Shown: positions 51,307 through 60,332 of the stretch, piece after piece
Layout: each line of letters opens with the position of its first letter
How positions within the stretch are numbered: the stretch's first letter is position 1
Source of the DNA: Pseudobdellovibrio exovorus JSS
GTDB lineage: Bacteria; Bdellovibrionota; Bdellovibrionia; Bdellovibrionales; Bdellovibrionaceae
NCBI RefSeq assembly: GCF_000348725.1
Contig: NC_020813.1
Location: 1,774,248-1,838,247, forward strand
Direction: 5' to 3'
DNA length: 64,000 nt
Program-made: the position numbers and the translations under genes
The notes under the pieces: generated by a model
Seen by the model: only the letters and a program-made list of their open reading frames with translations
The model's database searches: none
What the model was told of the DNA's origin: nothing

Positions 51307-52842
51307 CTATTGGCACCAAGGTGCTTGAGGCATGATTTGGCAGATGATTTGGCACATTGCCTCGTCTCCGAATGGACAGTCACCGCCGCCACCTGGAGGA
51401 TTTCCTGGTTCACCAGGGTTAGAGCCACCGCTGCTTGTGCCAACGTTGAAATCTAAAGATTGAGCTACAGCACCAGTAGAGTCAGTAGCTTTGATTGTTG
51501 CAGTACCATTAGCAACAGCTTTTACTAAACCCGTAGCATCAACAGTTACGATAGCAGGGTTTGAAGATTCAAACTGAACTGCACCCACTGCATTTTTCAT
51601 AACTACTTGTTGAGTTGCATCTACAGCTAAAGTTGTTGCTGTAGGAACTAACCATGCTTTTTTAGATAATAAAGTATCCACAGCAGCAAAAGCGTCTACA
51701 CGGCAGTTACAAGCTGTTTCGATTTGAACTTTAGTACCTGTAGTTTGCATCAATGCTTTAACTTCTGGGCCAGTCAATGCAGGGTCTTGAGCTTTTAAGA
51801 AAGCTACTAAACCAGCAACAAGTGGAGTCGCCATAGAAGTACCAGACATGTTCGAGTATTTGTCACCTGGAACAGTTGACATAATCGCATCACCAGGAGC
51901 TGATACGTGAACTTTTGCTTTACCGTAGTTTGACCAAGATGGTTTTGTATCTGATGAGTTTGAAGCCGCTACTGTGATCACGTTAGATACAGGAGCATTT
52001 GCAGGGTAAACATCAGTACGATCATTGTTTTTACCATCGTTAGCTGCTGCTGTTACAAAGATAATACCAGCTTTTTCAGCTCTTTCGATTGCTTCAACAA
52101 GTGGACGTGCATTCGCAGGAGACACAGAAGCACCCCAGCTTGCAGAAATAACGTGAACACCATGTTCGATAGCGTAATCGATTGATTTAATACCGCCTTC
52201 TAAGCTTCCAGAACCATCAGCGCCTAAGAATCTAAGAGGCATCATTGATACTTCAGGAGACAAACCTACGATACCACCTTCAACAACACCAGTAGCACCT
52301 ACGATACCAGCACAGTGAGTACCATGACCTGGGTTTTGTGCAGATGTTTGATCCATTGGATCAGAATCGTTATCACGGAAGTCATAACCAGCAACCATAT
52401 TTGGAGCTAAGTTTTTATGACGGTAATCAACACCAGTGTCGATAACAGCTAATAGAACACTTCTGTTACCACGATTACCAGCGCGCTCCCATGCTTTAAC
52501 TGCGTTAACTTTAGCAAGAGCATATTGCTCTCTTAAGTTTTCGCCATCAACAGGGGCTTCAAAAGCTCTGATCGTTACGTTTTCTACAACGTACTCAACA
52601 TTTGGATCTGCTTGGATAGATGCCAAAGTTCTTGCTTCATGTTTTTTGTTTTTAATAGCAACAGTTACAAAGCTACCCGCTTCATGCAGGCTCTTCATTT
52701 GAAGTCCTGTAGACTCAGTTTGCATTGCTGCCATTTTATTAAGTGCTTGTTTGTTTTTGTACTTAACGATGTATTCAGCTCCGAATGATGATTGAGCTAC
52801 CAATACTAACGCCAACGACAAAACTACATTGGTCAGTTTCAT
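51307..52842 (-). CDS. Secreted subtilisin-like serine protease with Ig-like tail
   Basis: The ATG at 52842 is chosen: GGAAGG stands seven bases ahead, and the signal peptide (LTNVVLSLALVLVAQSSFGA) begins there. 511 residues. An I9-type propeptide (about 22-95) is followed by the S8 catalytic domain with D135 (VIDTGVDY), H173 (PGHGTHCAG), an oxyanion-hole Asn in the AAANDG block and S336 (GTSMATP). A BIG2-type Ig domain follows (VGAVQFESSNPAIVTVDATG). The protein ends in a Gly/Pro-rich spacer and a Cys-rich tail (CPFGDEAMCQIICQIM). It is exported and probably degrades prey or environmental protein. The tail may be disulfide-stabilised or involved in attachment. Complete catalytic triad. Confidence 0.93.
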   Translation of the reverse strand: MKLTNVVLSLALVLVAQSSFGAEYIVKYKNKQALNKMAAMQTESTGLQMKSLHEAGSFVTVAIKNKKHEARTLASIQADPNVEYVVENVTIRAFEAPVDGENLREQYALAKVNAVKAWERAGNRGNRSVLLAVIDTGVDYRHKNLAPNMVAGYDFRDNDSDPMDQTSAQNPGHGTHCAGIVGATGVVEGGIVGLSPEVSMMPLRFLGADGSGSLEGGIKSIDYAIEHGVHVISASWGASVSPANARPLVEAIERAEKAGIIFVTAAANDGKNNDRTDVYPANAPVSNVITVAASNSSDTKPSWSNYGKAKVHVSAPGDAIMSTVPGDKYSNMSGTSMATPLVAGLVAFLKAQDPALTGPEVKALMQTTGTKVQIETACNCRVDAFAAVDTLLSKKAWLVPTATTLAVDATQQVVMKNAVGAVQFESSNPAIVTVDATGLVKAVANGTATIKATDSTGAVAQSLDFNVGTSSGGSNPGEPGNPPGGGGDCPFGDEAMCQIICQIMPQAPWCQ

Positions 52843-53000
52843 TTTATTTCCTTCCGTGAAATAGCTAGTTCCTACTTGGAACCATTTTAACTTTGAAAGA
52901 TCGTATCCCGACTTTTTTGGAAAATAATAGAAAAATAACAGTTTTACGCACCTAGACATTGGTTGAGGTCAACCCCAATTGGCCGAACCATACTATATAT

Positions 53001-53765
53001 ATGACATTTATTGAAGTTCTCATACTATCGTTGATTGAAGGTTTAACCGAATTTATTCCCGTCTCGTCCACAGGCCATCTTATCTTAGCTGGTGCTTTGA
53101 TGAATATCGAGCCCACCACATTTACAAAGGCTTTCGACGTCATCATTCAATTCGGCGCTATCTTAGCTGTTGTCTACTTATATAGAGATCGCTTGAAGTG
53201 GAATCCGATTTTTTATCGCAATGTCATATTGGCCTTTATTCCCACGGCTATCATTGGGTTCCTTGTTAAAGGACATGTGGAGGCTCTTTTAGAAAGTACA
53301 CTGACAGTTGCTATCTTTCTTATTCTTGGTGGTTTTGTTCTTATCGGAATCGACTCGTGGTTTAAGAATAAGCCTCATCGCGACTTAACTCCGAAATCAT
53401 CAGTGATGATCGGTCTTTTTCAATGTATTGCCATGATCCCAGGGGTTTCACGTTCTGCGGCCACCATTATCGGTGGACAAGTTGCCGGTCTTTCACGGGA
53501 AAAAGCAGCGGAATTTTCTTTTATTTTAGCTATCCCAACAATGGGAGCCGCCACTTCTTATAAGCTGTGGAAAATTCGTGACATTATTGACTCTTCACAA
53601 GCTGTGAATTTGTCATTGGGTATTTTGTTCTCTTTTATCTTTGCAATCTTCGCTATTAAATTTTTCATCAGCGTGGTGAATAAGTTTGGATTCAAGTATT
53701 TCGGTTACTACCGAATCGTACTTGGTCTTCTTGTTCTTTTAGGGCTGTATACAGGTGTTCTATGA
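53001..53765 (+). CDS. uppP: Undecaprenyl-diphosphatase (UppP/BacA)
   Basis: 254 residues from the ATG at 53001, preferred over a TTG 42 bases upstream because it gives the family N-terminus. About eight membrane helices. Motif EGLTEFIPVSSTGH lies at 13-26 and the second motif PGVSRSAATI near 145-154; both carry catalytic Glu, Ser, His and Arg. It recycles undecaprenyl pyrophosphate for peptidoglycan and other polymers and confers bacitracin tolerance. No Shine-Dalgarno is seen, and TACTAT (52991-52996) ends 4 bases before the ATG, which could mean a leaderless transcript. It overlaps mscS by 4 bases (ATGA). Confidence 0.92.
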   Translation: MTFIEVLILSLIEGLTEFIPVSSTGHLILAGALMNIEPTTFTKAFDVIIQFGAILAVVYLYRDRLKWNPIFYRNVILAFIPTAIIGFLVKGHVEALLESTLTVAIFLILGGFVLIGIDSWFKNKPHRDLTPKSSVMIGLFQCIAMIPGVSRSAATIIGGQVAGLSREKAAEFSFILAIPTMGAATSYKLWKIRDIIDSSQAVNLSLGILFSFIFAIFAIKFFISVVNKFGFKYFGYYRIVLGLLVLLGLYTGVL

Positions 53766-54934
53766 GCGATATCAACGCTTCAATCGAGAATGGTCAAAAA
53801 ATTCTTTCAGAAGAGGTTCAGGCTTTTTTTAACCATGTCGTATGGGATATGCCCACGTGGAAGTGGCTCTCTTTAATCGGCATCTTTGTCGGGCTTTACT
53901 TTCTACGCATGGGGCTTCGCTATCTTTTAAGCCGTATCAAAAAGATGGGCTTTAAGGTAGATCCTCAGACATTTACTCATTACTTCATCGAGCAGAAAAT
54001 CGAACGCCCACTCAGTTGGATATTGGTTTCCTATTTGGCAATGTCCGCGATCAGCTCTTTACAAGTTCTACCTTCAATTGAAAGTAAATTACTTTTTATC
54101 CTGAAATTGATCATGATTTGGAATATCATTCGCACCTGTTATCGTGCCGCAGAAGCTTTCGGCATGGCCCTTAATTCTTGGGTTAGAGCGAATTCAACTC
54201 CTATCAGTAACCAGCTCGCACCTCTTGTCAGCAAAACAATCAAAGTCATTGTCTTGGTTATCGGTTTCTTATTAACACTGCAAAGCTTTGGCGTGAATGT
54301 CACAACACTCCTTGCCGGTTTAGGTATCGGCGGTATCGCGATCGCCTTTGCTGCACAAGATACTGTGGCTAATCTTTTCGGAACTATCACTATTATCTTA
54401 GATGATCCGTTTAAAATCGGTGACACCATTAAGATCGGCGAAACAGAAGGTATCGTTGAAGAGGTTGGCTTTCGTTCGACCAGCATTCGCACACCTTACA
54501 ACTCTCTTTTATCTATTCCTAACTCGGTTATGGCTAAAGAGCGTATTGATAATCTGTCAAAACGAAAAGGCTGGATACGCTTCCGTCATATTCTAGGTTT
54601 CACCTACGATGCGACTCCGCAAATGCTACAGTCTTTCTGTGAAAATCTACGCTATCAACTGTTTCAAGATGAGTCTGTGGATTCAAAACGTATCGTGGTG
54701 CACTTCAACAGTTACGGAGACTCTAGCTTAAATGTATTAGTCCAATTTCATTACCTTTTGAAATCAGACGAAACAGACCCTCTTCGTATTAATAATTTCT
54801 TAGATCTTATCTATCAGGTCGCTGCTGACTGTGGTCTTTCTTTTGCGTTCCCAACACGAACTATTATCGTGCAACAGCAGAACTCGCCAGAAGAAAGCAA
54901 TCGCCTACTGGAAAATCGCCCACCGACAACTTAG
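53762..54934 (+). CDS. MscS-type small-conductance mechanosensitive channel
   Basis: 390 residues. Membrane helices near 30-50, 80-110 and 160-185 lead to the pore helix GIGGIAIAFAAQDTVANLFG (about 190-210), the MscS TM3 signature. Then come FKIGDTIKIGETEGIVEEVGFRSTSIRT and the cytoplasmic cage. The channel opens under membrane tension to release osmolytes, protecting against hypo-osmotic shock. A possible link to the glucosylglycerol operon exists only at the level of physiology. It overlaps uppP by ATGA and ends 20 bases before the convergent PilZ gene. Confidence 0.92.
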   Translation: MSDINASIENGQKILSEEVQAFFNHVVWDMPTWKWLSLIGIFVGLYFLRMGLRYLLSRIKKMGFKVDPQTFTHYFIEQKIERPLSWILVSYLAMSAISSLQVLPSIESKLLFILKLIMIWNIIRTCYRAAEAFGMALNSWVRANSTPISNQLAPLVSKTIKVIVLVIGFLLTLQSFGVNVTTLLAGLGIGGIAIAFAAQDTVANLFGTITIILDDPFKIGDTIKIGETEGIVEEVGFRSTSIRTPYNSLLSIPNSVMAKERIDNLSKRKGWIRFRHILGFTYDATPQMLQSFCENLRYQLFQDESVDSKRIVVHFNSYGDSSLNVLVQFHYLLKSDETDPLRINNFLDLIYQVAADCGLSFAFPTRTIIVQQQNSPEESNRLLENRPPTT

Positions 54935-54953
54935 TATTTTTAATAGATAGAAA

Positions 54954-54977
54954 TCAAAGCGTGCTGAGCCACGCTTT
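54954..54977 (-). terminator. Hairpin at the mscS/PilZ junction
   Basis: CAAAGCGTG pairs perfectly with CACGCTTTG around a 6-base loop. It overlaps the last codons of the PilZ gene. On the minus strand TTTCTATCTATT follows, so it may terminate that transcript; on the plus strand no T run follows. Confidence 0.5.
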
Positions 54978-55532
54978 GTATTGCACAAAGTGTGCGTCTG
55001 ACTCTTCAGAAACGATTTGAACACGTTTCTTTTCTTTTTGATCTTCAACAAGGCTACACATCAAGCGATATCTTCCATCTACGATCACCAAAAAGTATCC
55101 TGCAATAAACGAAGGGATTATATCTTTGAAGTACAATCCCCCTTCCGACAAATCAATCGTCTCTGTTAGAAATTCTTTACTCCCTACCAGAGTACACGGC
55201 ACCACGATTTCATAGCGTTTGTGTAAACGCGGTTGAATCACTTTATTGGGTTTAATAACAAAGTACTCTGTATCACAAGCCGAACCCACATCGTGATGAA
55301 CTGCGGGATAGCCCTCTGCTGACGAATAGGTTTCTAACCCTTGACGAGTCAGCAGCCCCGCATGCTGAGTCTTATCGACTCTTTGCCATTCGGAATCTTG
55401 CTTTTTACAGATTTTAGCTAGTTTGAGTTCGTTTTCAGAAAGGCCCAATAGAAGAAGCCTCAGCTCGGATTCGCTGAGATTATATAAAGTCCACGCTTTT
55501 AAAGCGTTATGTAGCGCCCAAGTTGAACTCAC
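54954..55532 (-). CDS. PilZ-domain protein (c-di-GMP receptor candidate)
   Basis: 192 residues, cytosolic. The PilZ domain (about 100-180) has the c-di-GMP-binding RxxxR box as RLHKRYEIVVPC and the DxSxxG box as ETIDLSEGGLYFKD. The N-terminal 90 residues are helical (LRLLLLGLSENELKLAKICKK) and could form an interaction module. Both nucleotide-binding motifs are intact, so it should bind c-di-GMP and change its contacts; the output partner is not visible. c-di-GMP is known to steer the predatory cycle in Bdellovibrio, so a part in that is possible but unsupported by position. Convergent to mscS. Confidence 0.85.
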   Translation of the reverse strand: MSSTWALHNALKAWTLYNLSESELRLLLLGLSENELKLAKICKKQDSEWQRVDKTQHAGLLTRQGLETYSSAEGYPAVHHDVGSACDTEYFVIKPNKVIQPRLHKRYEIVVPCTLVGSKEFLTETIDLSEGGLYFKDIIPSFIAGYFLVIVDGRYRLMCSLVEDQKEKKRVQIVSEESDAHFVQYKAWLSTL

Positions 55533-55647
55533 ATTGACCCCTCTATTCGAAGTTACCGCCCTGTATTGTCACTGTCAAAATTATATACATTCCTATTGAG
55601 ATATAGGCCTCATGAAATGGGTTTAAGTCTTGCTTAAGTAAAAGGTA

Positions 55648-55697
55648 CCCCCCCATGGCGGCTAGGAGTCCCCCCCAACCTGGCCGTCTTTTTTTTT
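55648..55697. repeat. Homopolymer tracts in the PilZ/amidase intergenic region
   Basis: C7 (55648-55654), C7 (55670-55676) and T9 (55689-55697) fall within 50 bases of the 199-base gap between the divergent PilZ gene and the amidase gene. Such runs can slip during replication and could tune promoter spacing. There is no other evidence of phase variation. Confidence 0.4.
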
Positions 55698-55731
55698 GCC
55701 CTTTACCCCAGAATACCGCTAACCTCAGAAT

Positions 55732-56466
55732 ATGAAATTCATTCGGACCGTATTTCTTTATCTTCTCATCTCGGTGACCACTCACGCATGGTCCGAGACA
55801 AGTCCCTTTCGAGTTGTCATTGATCCCGGCCATGGTGGACAAGACCTTGGAGCAGTTCGCGATGCCTATGTGGAGTCAGAAATCGTCCTCGAAATTTCAA
55901 AAAAATTAAAAAGTCAGCTTGAGTCCTACCCTGATATCAAAGTCACCTTAACTCGCGAAACAGCCCGTGGAATTGCATTAAGAAATCGTGTGCAAATCGC
56001 CAACGAACAAAATGCAGATCTTTTTGTGAGTTTACACGCCAATACTTCTAATTCAGATACAGTCACAGGTATGGAGTTTTATTTTAACTCTCCGCAAGCT
56101 GTAAATCATTCCATAGCGGATCGTGATGAAAGCAAACCTCTTGATAATCGTGATGTGATTCAAAAAATACGTGATGACTTCGCTTTTTACGACAAAACGT
56201 CTCGTAGTTTGAAGCTGACTCATACGATGATGAAGAAATCAGCTCAACCCAATACTAAAAGTGTTATCAAACGCGCACCTTTTCTTGTAATTGATCACAC
56301 TCTTATGCCTGCGGTATTGATAGAGCTCGGATTTATCTCGAATAAGCTAGAAGCTAAAAAATTAACCTCTGAAGATTTTCAAAGCGAAATCACACGCCAA
56401 TTGGCGACTGCTATTATCGAGTACAAAGAAAAAGGTGACAAAAGCTCAGCCGTGTTAGACAAATAG
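55732..56466 (+). CDS. N-acetylmuramoyl-L-alanine amidase (AmiC-type, Amidase_3)
   Basis: 244 residues with a signal peptide (FIRTVFLYLLISVTTHAWS). The Amidase_3 domain fills the rest. Zinc ligands are visible as VIDPGHGGQD (His), a Glu in the E-I-V-L-E-I-S-K-K block, and LFVSLHANTS (His). The catalytic Glu is in VLIELGFISNK. It cleaves the lactyl-L-Ala bond of peptidoglycan in the periplasm during cell division or prey-wall remodelling. There is no AMIN domain, so septal targeting is not shown. The gene precedes rph with a 4-base gap. No clear ribosome site is seen before the ATG at 55732. Confidence 0.9.
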   Translation: MKFIRTVFLYLLISVTTHAWSETSPFRVVIDPGHGGQDLGAVRDAYVESEIVLEISKKLKSQLESYPDIKVTLTRETARGIALRNRVQIANEQNADLFVSLHANTSNSDTVTGMEFYFNSPQAVNHSIADRDESKPLDNRDVIQKIRDDFAFYDKTSRSLKLTHTMMKKSAQPNTKSVIKRAPFLVIDHTLMPAVLIELGFISNKLEAKKLTSEDFQSEITRQLATAIIEYKEKGDKSSAVLDK

Positions 56467-56470
56467 AGGC

Positions 56471-57214
56471 ATGACAAGACATGATTCCCGCCGCCCAGAT
56501 CAATTACGTAAAATCAAAATAACTCCAGATGTTTTAGACTACGCCGAAGGCTCAGTCATGATTGAGTTCGGACAGACACGCGTGCTCTGCGCTGCCAGTT
56601 ACGAAGCTAAAACTCCATCATGGCTTGCCGGCACTGGCGGTGGATGGGTCACAGCTGAATATGGCATGCTGCCTCGTTCAACTCATACCCGCATTAAGCG
56701 CGATAAATCCATGACAGGTGGCCGCACGCAAGAAATTTCACGCCTTGTTGGCCGTGCTTTAAGATCATGTGTAAATCTGAAAGCTCTCGGAGAAAAACAA
56801 ATCACGATCGATTGCGATGTCATCAATGCCGACGGAGGAACTCGCACAGCAGCGATCACAGGTGGTTTTGTGGCTTTGGCTTTAGCCTTTAAAAAGTTAC
56901 ACGCACTATCTGAAATTAAAACAATTCCATTAACTCATTATATTTCCGCTATTTCAGTTGGTCTTTACGAAGACAACCAACTGGTGACTCCGATCTTAGA
57001 TTTGAATTACCAAGAGGATTCTGAAATCGGTACTGATATGAATTTCGTTATGACGGATAAGAATGAATTTATCGAGATTCAAGGGACTGCAGAAGAAGGT
57101 ACTTTTTCAAGACAACAGCTTTTAGATATGATGTCTTTAGCCGAAGTGGGATGTCAGAATTTATTTGCCGAACAAGAAAAAATCATCGGCAGCTTCTTTC
57201 CGTTAAAAAGATAA
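56471..57214 (+). CDS. rph: Ribonuclease PH
   Basis: 247 residues, full length for the family. RHDSRRPDQLRKIKI opens the protein; GWVTAEYGMLPRSTHTR and GRTQEISRLVGRALRS are conserved phosphate/RNA-binding blocks; DADGGTR-like DVINADGGTRTAAI is the catalytic loop. It trims the 3' ends of tRNA precursors by phosphorolysis. It is followed by rdgB (29-base gap), a pairing conserved in many bacteria. No anomalies are seen. The start ATG lies 4 bases after the amidase stop codon, giving likely operon expression. Confidence 0.95.
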   Translation: MTRHDSRRPDQLRKIKITPDVLDYAEGSVMIEFGQTRVLCAASYEAKTPSWLAGTGGGWVTAEYGMLPRSTHTRIKRDKSMTGGRTQEISRLVGRALRSCVNLKALGEKQITIDCDVINADGGTRTAAITGGFVALALAFKKLHALSEIKTIPLTHYISAISVGLYEDNQLVTPILDLNYQEDSEIGTDMNFVMTDKNEFIEIQGTAEEGTFSRQQLLDMMSLAEVGCQNLFAEQEKIIGSFFPLKR

Positions 57215-57243
57215 TTTGAGTCGAGTTTAGATAGAGGAAATTT

Positions 57244-57849
57244 ATGGAACTTTGGATTGCAACTGGGAATAAAGGCAAATTAGAAGAATACAAACTGACG
57301 CTGAATAAAGTTCCTGAGTTCAAAGTTTACTCTCAAGCAGATTTGCCTCACTTCACTCCTCGCCCTGAAGATGGCGCTACTTTTTTAGATAATGCTCGCA
57401 TTAAAGCCAAGTCTGTAAAAGCATTGAAGTCTGAACACTGGATTTTAGGTGAAGACTCGGGGCTGGAAGTCGCAGGGCTTAATAATCTTCCCGGTGTTCA
57501 CTCGGCTCGCTATGCGGGACCACATGCTCGCGACTCAGAAAATACGGCCAAATTGCTGAAGATGGTACAAATCCGCACAGCGGCCAATCGCCAAGCTCAG
57601 TTTAAATGTGTCACTGTCGTTCTGACTCCACAGAATGAAGAGTGGGTTTTTGAGGGCGAACTTAAGGGACAGATTTCTTTAAAAGCAACGGGAACCCATG
57701 GTTTTGGTTACGACTCTATTTTTATCCCTGATGGGGAAACAAAAACTCTTGCCGAGCTCGGCCCTGCCTATAAGCTACAACACTCGCATCGCGCCCACGC
57801 TTTGGCTCAATTTTTAGACAAATTGCGTTCAGGCTCTTTCATTATATAA
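57244..57849 (+). CDS. rdgB: XTP/dITP pyrophosphatase (RdgB/HAM1)
   Basis: 201 residues. The N-terminal ATGNKGKLEEY motif and ILGEDSGLEVAGLN (catalytic acid residues), PGVHSARYAG and GFGYDSIFIP are all conserved family blocks. It hydrolyses non-canonical purine triphosphates such as XTP and dITP, keeping the nucleotide pool clean. AGAGGAAATTT stands before the ATG. The position after rph is the common bacterial arrangement. No unusual features are seen. Confidence 0.95.
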   Translation: MELWIATGNKGKLEEYKLTLNKVPEFKVYSQADLPHFTPRPEDGATFLDNARIKAKSVKALKSEHWILGEDSGLEVAGLNNLPGVHSARYAGPHARDSENTAKLLKMVQIRTAANRQAQFKCVTVVLTPQNEEWVFEGELKGQISLKATGTHGFGYDSIFIPDGETKTLAELGPAYKLQHSHRAHALAQFLDKLRSGSFII

Positions 57850-57944
57850 AGTGTGATTTAACGACATACAGGGAAATTTTTTCCTCAGACAGTGACACTC
57901 TGCTATCGAGCTGTTACCTTGCCCTCATACACTTAAGAGGTTTT

Positions 57945-58898
57945 ATGTCGTCGCTTTCGAACTTCAAAATCTTTGCTGGCAATTCAACTAAAAATTTAGC
58001 TCAGGAAGTCTCGCGACTGCTGAATGTCCCATTGGGGCAGAGCCAAGTGAACTCTTTCGCCGATGGGGAAACCCAAGTCGAGATCAAAGAGAGCGTGCGT
58101 GGTAAACATGTGTTTATCATTCACAGCACGTGCACTCCGGTAAATCAAAACTACGTTGAACTGTTCATCATGCTCGATGCGCTAAAACGCGCCTCTTCAG
58201 CCTCTGTAACAGCTGTGATTCCCTACTACGGATACGCTCGCCAAGATCGTAAGGTGGCTCCAAGAGCGCCGATCTCGGCAAAGTGTATGGCCGACTTACT
58301 GACGACAGCAGGAGCCGACCGCGTCGTCTCTGTCGATTTACATGCGGCCCAAATTCAGGGTTTCTTCAACTGCCCTTTTGATCACTTGTTTGCGACTCCA
58401 ACCCTTGCCCGCGCCTTCAAAGAACAGATCGGTGTGGGACCGTACATTGTCACAGTGAGTCCAGACGCAGGTGGAGTCGAGCGTGCCCGTGCCTTCGCTA
58501 AACGTATCGAATCCAGCTTAGCCATCATTGATAAGCGCCGTTCTGGGCCAAATGAGGCAAAAGCCATGCATCTGATCGGGGATGTGACCAATAAAACAGC
58601 GGTTATCGTAGATGACATGATCGATACGGCTGGGACTCTGACACAAGCAGTTGACAGCCTACTTAAAAATGGGGCAAAACGAGTGTTCGCCGTTGCAACT
58701 CACCCTGTCCTTTCCGGTCCTGCGGTTACACGCTTAATCGAAAGTCAGCTAGAAAAGGTCTTCGTTACTGATACGATCCCTTTAAGTGAAGCGGCGTTAG
58801 CTTCTGGTAAACTTCAGGTCGTCTCGGTGGCACCGGTGTTGGCAGAAGCGATTAAAAGAATTCACGATCACGATTCTGTGAGTTCTTTATTTGATTAG
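57945..58898 (+). CDS. prs: Ribose-phosphate pyrophosphokinase (PRPP synthetase)
   Basis: 317 residues. FADGETQVEI, the flexible loop YYGYARQDRKVAPRAPISAK, SVDLHAAQIQGFF and VSPDAGGVERA are all conserved. The PRPP-binding signature is AVIVDDMIDTAGT near 223-235. The enzyme makes PRPP from ribose-5-phosphate and ATP, feeding nucleotide, His and Trp synthesis and the upp reaction at the left edge of this window. AAGAGG stands before the ATG. The L25 gene follows 74 bases downstream. Confidence 0.95.
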   Translation: MSSLSNFKIFAGNSTKNLAQEVSRLLNVPLGQSQVNSFADGETQVEIKESVRGKHVFIIHSTCTPVNQNYVELFIMLDALKRASSASVTAVIPYYGYARQDRKVAPRAPISAKCMADLLTTAGADRVVSVDLHAAQIQGFFNCPFDHLFATPTLARAFKEQIGVGPYIVTVSPDAGGVERARAFAKRIESSLAIIDKRRSGPNEAKAMHLIGDVTNKTAVIVDDMIDTAGTLTQAVDSLLKNGAKRVFAVATHPVLSGPAVTRLIESQLEKVFVTDTIPLSEAALASGKLQVVSVAPVLAEAIKRIHDHDSVSSLFD

Positions 58899-58972
58899 AA
58901 AACTTAAAACAACGATGGCCTCAGGTGGCACAATGGGTGTGCTGCACTGACGGAAGTAGTGAGGAGAGAGAA

Positions 58973-59614
58973 ATGAAACAAAAGATCGAACTAAATATCG
59001 AAACAAGAACATCTGGTAGAGCTGGCGCACGCGGTTTACGCGTTAGAAAAATGGTTCCAGGGGTAATCTATGGCGCAATCGAAAATGCAACTGTAGCTGT
59101 ACACGTAAATGATATCGTGAAGTACAACACTCGTGCTTACGAGAATACTCTTTTAACTTTGAAAAGCGATGACTCTAAATTGAATGGTAAAGTAGCTTTA
59201 TTGAAAGAAGTTGTTGTTCACCCATTAACTAGAAAACCTGAGCACGTTGACCTTTTCGCAATCGACTTAACTAAAACAGTACGTGTTTCTGTTGAGGTTC
59301 GTGTTGAAGGTAAAGCAATCGGTTTAGCTGAAGGTGGATTGTTAAATATCGTTGCTCGTCAAGTTGAGGTTGAGTGTTTACCAACTGCAATCCCAGAAGC
59401 TTTAGTAGTTGATGTAACTAACTTAAACGTTGGTGATTCAATGCACGTTTCTGATATCGTGGTTCCAGAAGGCGTTAAAATGATTTCTCGTCCAGAAATC
59501 ACTATCGCAGCAGTTGTTGAGCAACAAGAAGAAGCAGTTGCAGCTCCAGCAGCGGCAGCAGCAGCTCCGGCAGCAGCAGCGGCTGATGGAAAAGCTCCAG
59601 CAGCTAAAAAATAA
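58973..59614 (+). CDS. rplY: 50S ribosomal protein L25 (CTC-type)
   Basis: The ATG at 58973 is chosen because GAGGAGAG lies just ahead; an ATG 48 bases upstream has none and adds an atypical N-terminus. The product has 213 residues. The N-terminal L25 domain binds 5S rRNA (RTSGRAGARGLRVRKMVPGVIYG). The CTC-type second domain follows (VRVEGKAIGLAEGGLLNI, LVVDVTNLNVGDSMHVSDI). An Ala-rich tail (PAAAAAAPAAAAADGK) closes the protein. A clear rho-independent terminator stands after the stop codon. Upstream, the 74-base leader has no obvious structure. Confidence 0.93.
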   Translation: MKQKIELNIETRTSGRAGARGLRVRKMVPGVIYGAIENATVAVHVNDIVKYNTRAYENTLLTLKSDDSKLNGKVALLKEVVVHPLTRKPEHVDLFAIDLTKTVRVSVEVRVEGKAIGLAEGGLLNIVARQVEVECLPTAIPEALVVDVTNLNVGDSMHVSDIVVPEGVKMISRPEITIAAVVEQQEEAVAAPAAAAAAPAAAAADGKAPAAKK

Positions 59615-59642
59615 TTTAGTTTTATCAAATAAAACTTCTAAA

Positions 59643-59671
59643 AAGGCGATCTTTAAGGTCGCCTTTTTTAT
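59643..59671 (+). terminator. Rho-independent terminator after rplY
   Basis: GGCGATC pairs with GGTCGCC (one G-U) around TTTAA, preceded by AAAA and followed by six T residues. It lies 30 bases after the rplY stop codon, before pth. Confidence 0.85.
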
Positions 59672-59731
59672 TTCATCACTTTTTATTTCGCCCCTAATGA
59701 CCGCAGGTGCACGCTATGTTAATCTACGCCC

Positions 59732-60310
59732 ATGTACTTAGTTGTTGGCCTTGGAAATCCCGGTTCTAAATATTCATTAAATCGACATAACATCGGCTTT
59801 ATGGCCTGTGACTACTGGCTTAAGTCTTTGAATGGTGCCGACTATCGTGAAGAGCATAAAGCACTCACTAAAAGATTTAAACTGAATGACCTTGATGTCA
59901 TTTTAGCGAAACCACAAACCTATATGAATAAGTCTGGTGAATCTGTTATTAGCCTTATGAATTTCTATAAGATCCCTAAGGAAAACCTTTTAGTGATCCA
60001 TGACGATATTGATCTGCCCTTTGCCAGTATGAAGATTCATTTTAATCGTGGGGCCGGAGGACAAAATGGGGTGAAAAGTATTTCCCAAGTCCTTGGTGGT
60101 AATGAATATGCCCGCCTAAAACTAGGAGTGGGCCGCCCACCCCATCCCGATTTCGCCGTCAGTGACTATGTTTTAGGAAACTTCCCAAAAGAGGAAATGG
60201 CTCAGATGGATCAATACCTAGAAGCTGCCTCAGATGCCATTGAAAGCTTCATCTTCGATGGGCTCACTAAAGCTTCGACAAAATTTAACGGACCTGTTAA
60301 GTTGACCTAG
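59732..60310 (+). CDS. pth: Peptidyl-tRNA hydrolase
   Basis: 192 residues. LGNPGSKYSLNRHNIGF (Asn and His of the active site), KPQTYMNKSGES and LLVIHDDIDLPF with its Asp, followed by GAGGQNGVKSI, match Pth1. It releases tRNA from stalled peptidyl-tRNA in the cytoplasm. The gene follows the rplY terminator by about 60 bases and precedes ychF by 22 bases; rplY-pth-ychF is a widespread order. No anomaly is seen. Confidence 0.95.
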   Translation: MYLVVGLGNPGSKYSLNRHNIGFMACDYWLKSLNGADYREEHKALTKRFKLNDLDVILAKPQTYMNKSGESVISLMNFYKIPKENLLVIHDDIDLPFASMKIHFNRGAGGQNGVKSISQVLGGNEYARLKLGVGRPPHPDFAVSDYVLGNFPKEEMAQMDQYLEAASDAIESFIFDGLTKASTKFNGPVKLT

Positions 60311-60332
60311 AATTTTTTAAGCGAGGATCTAT

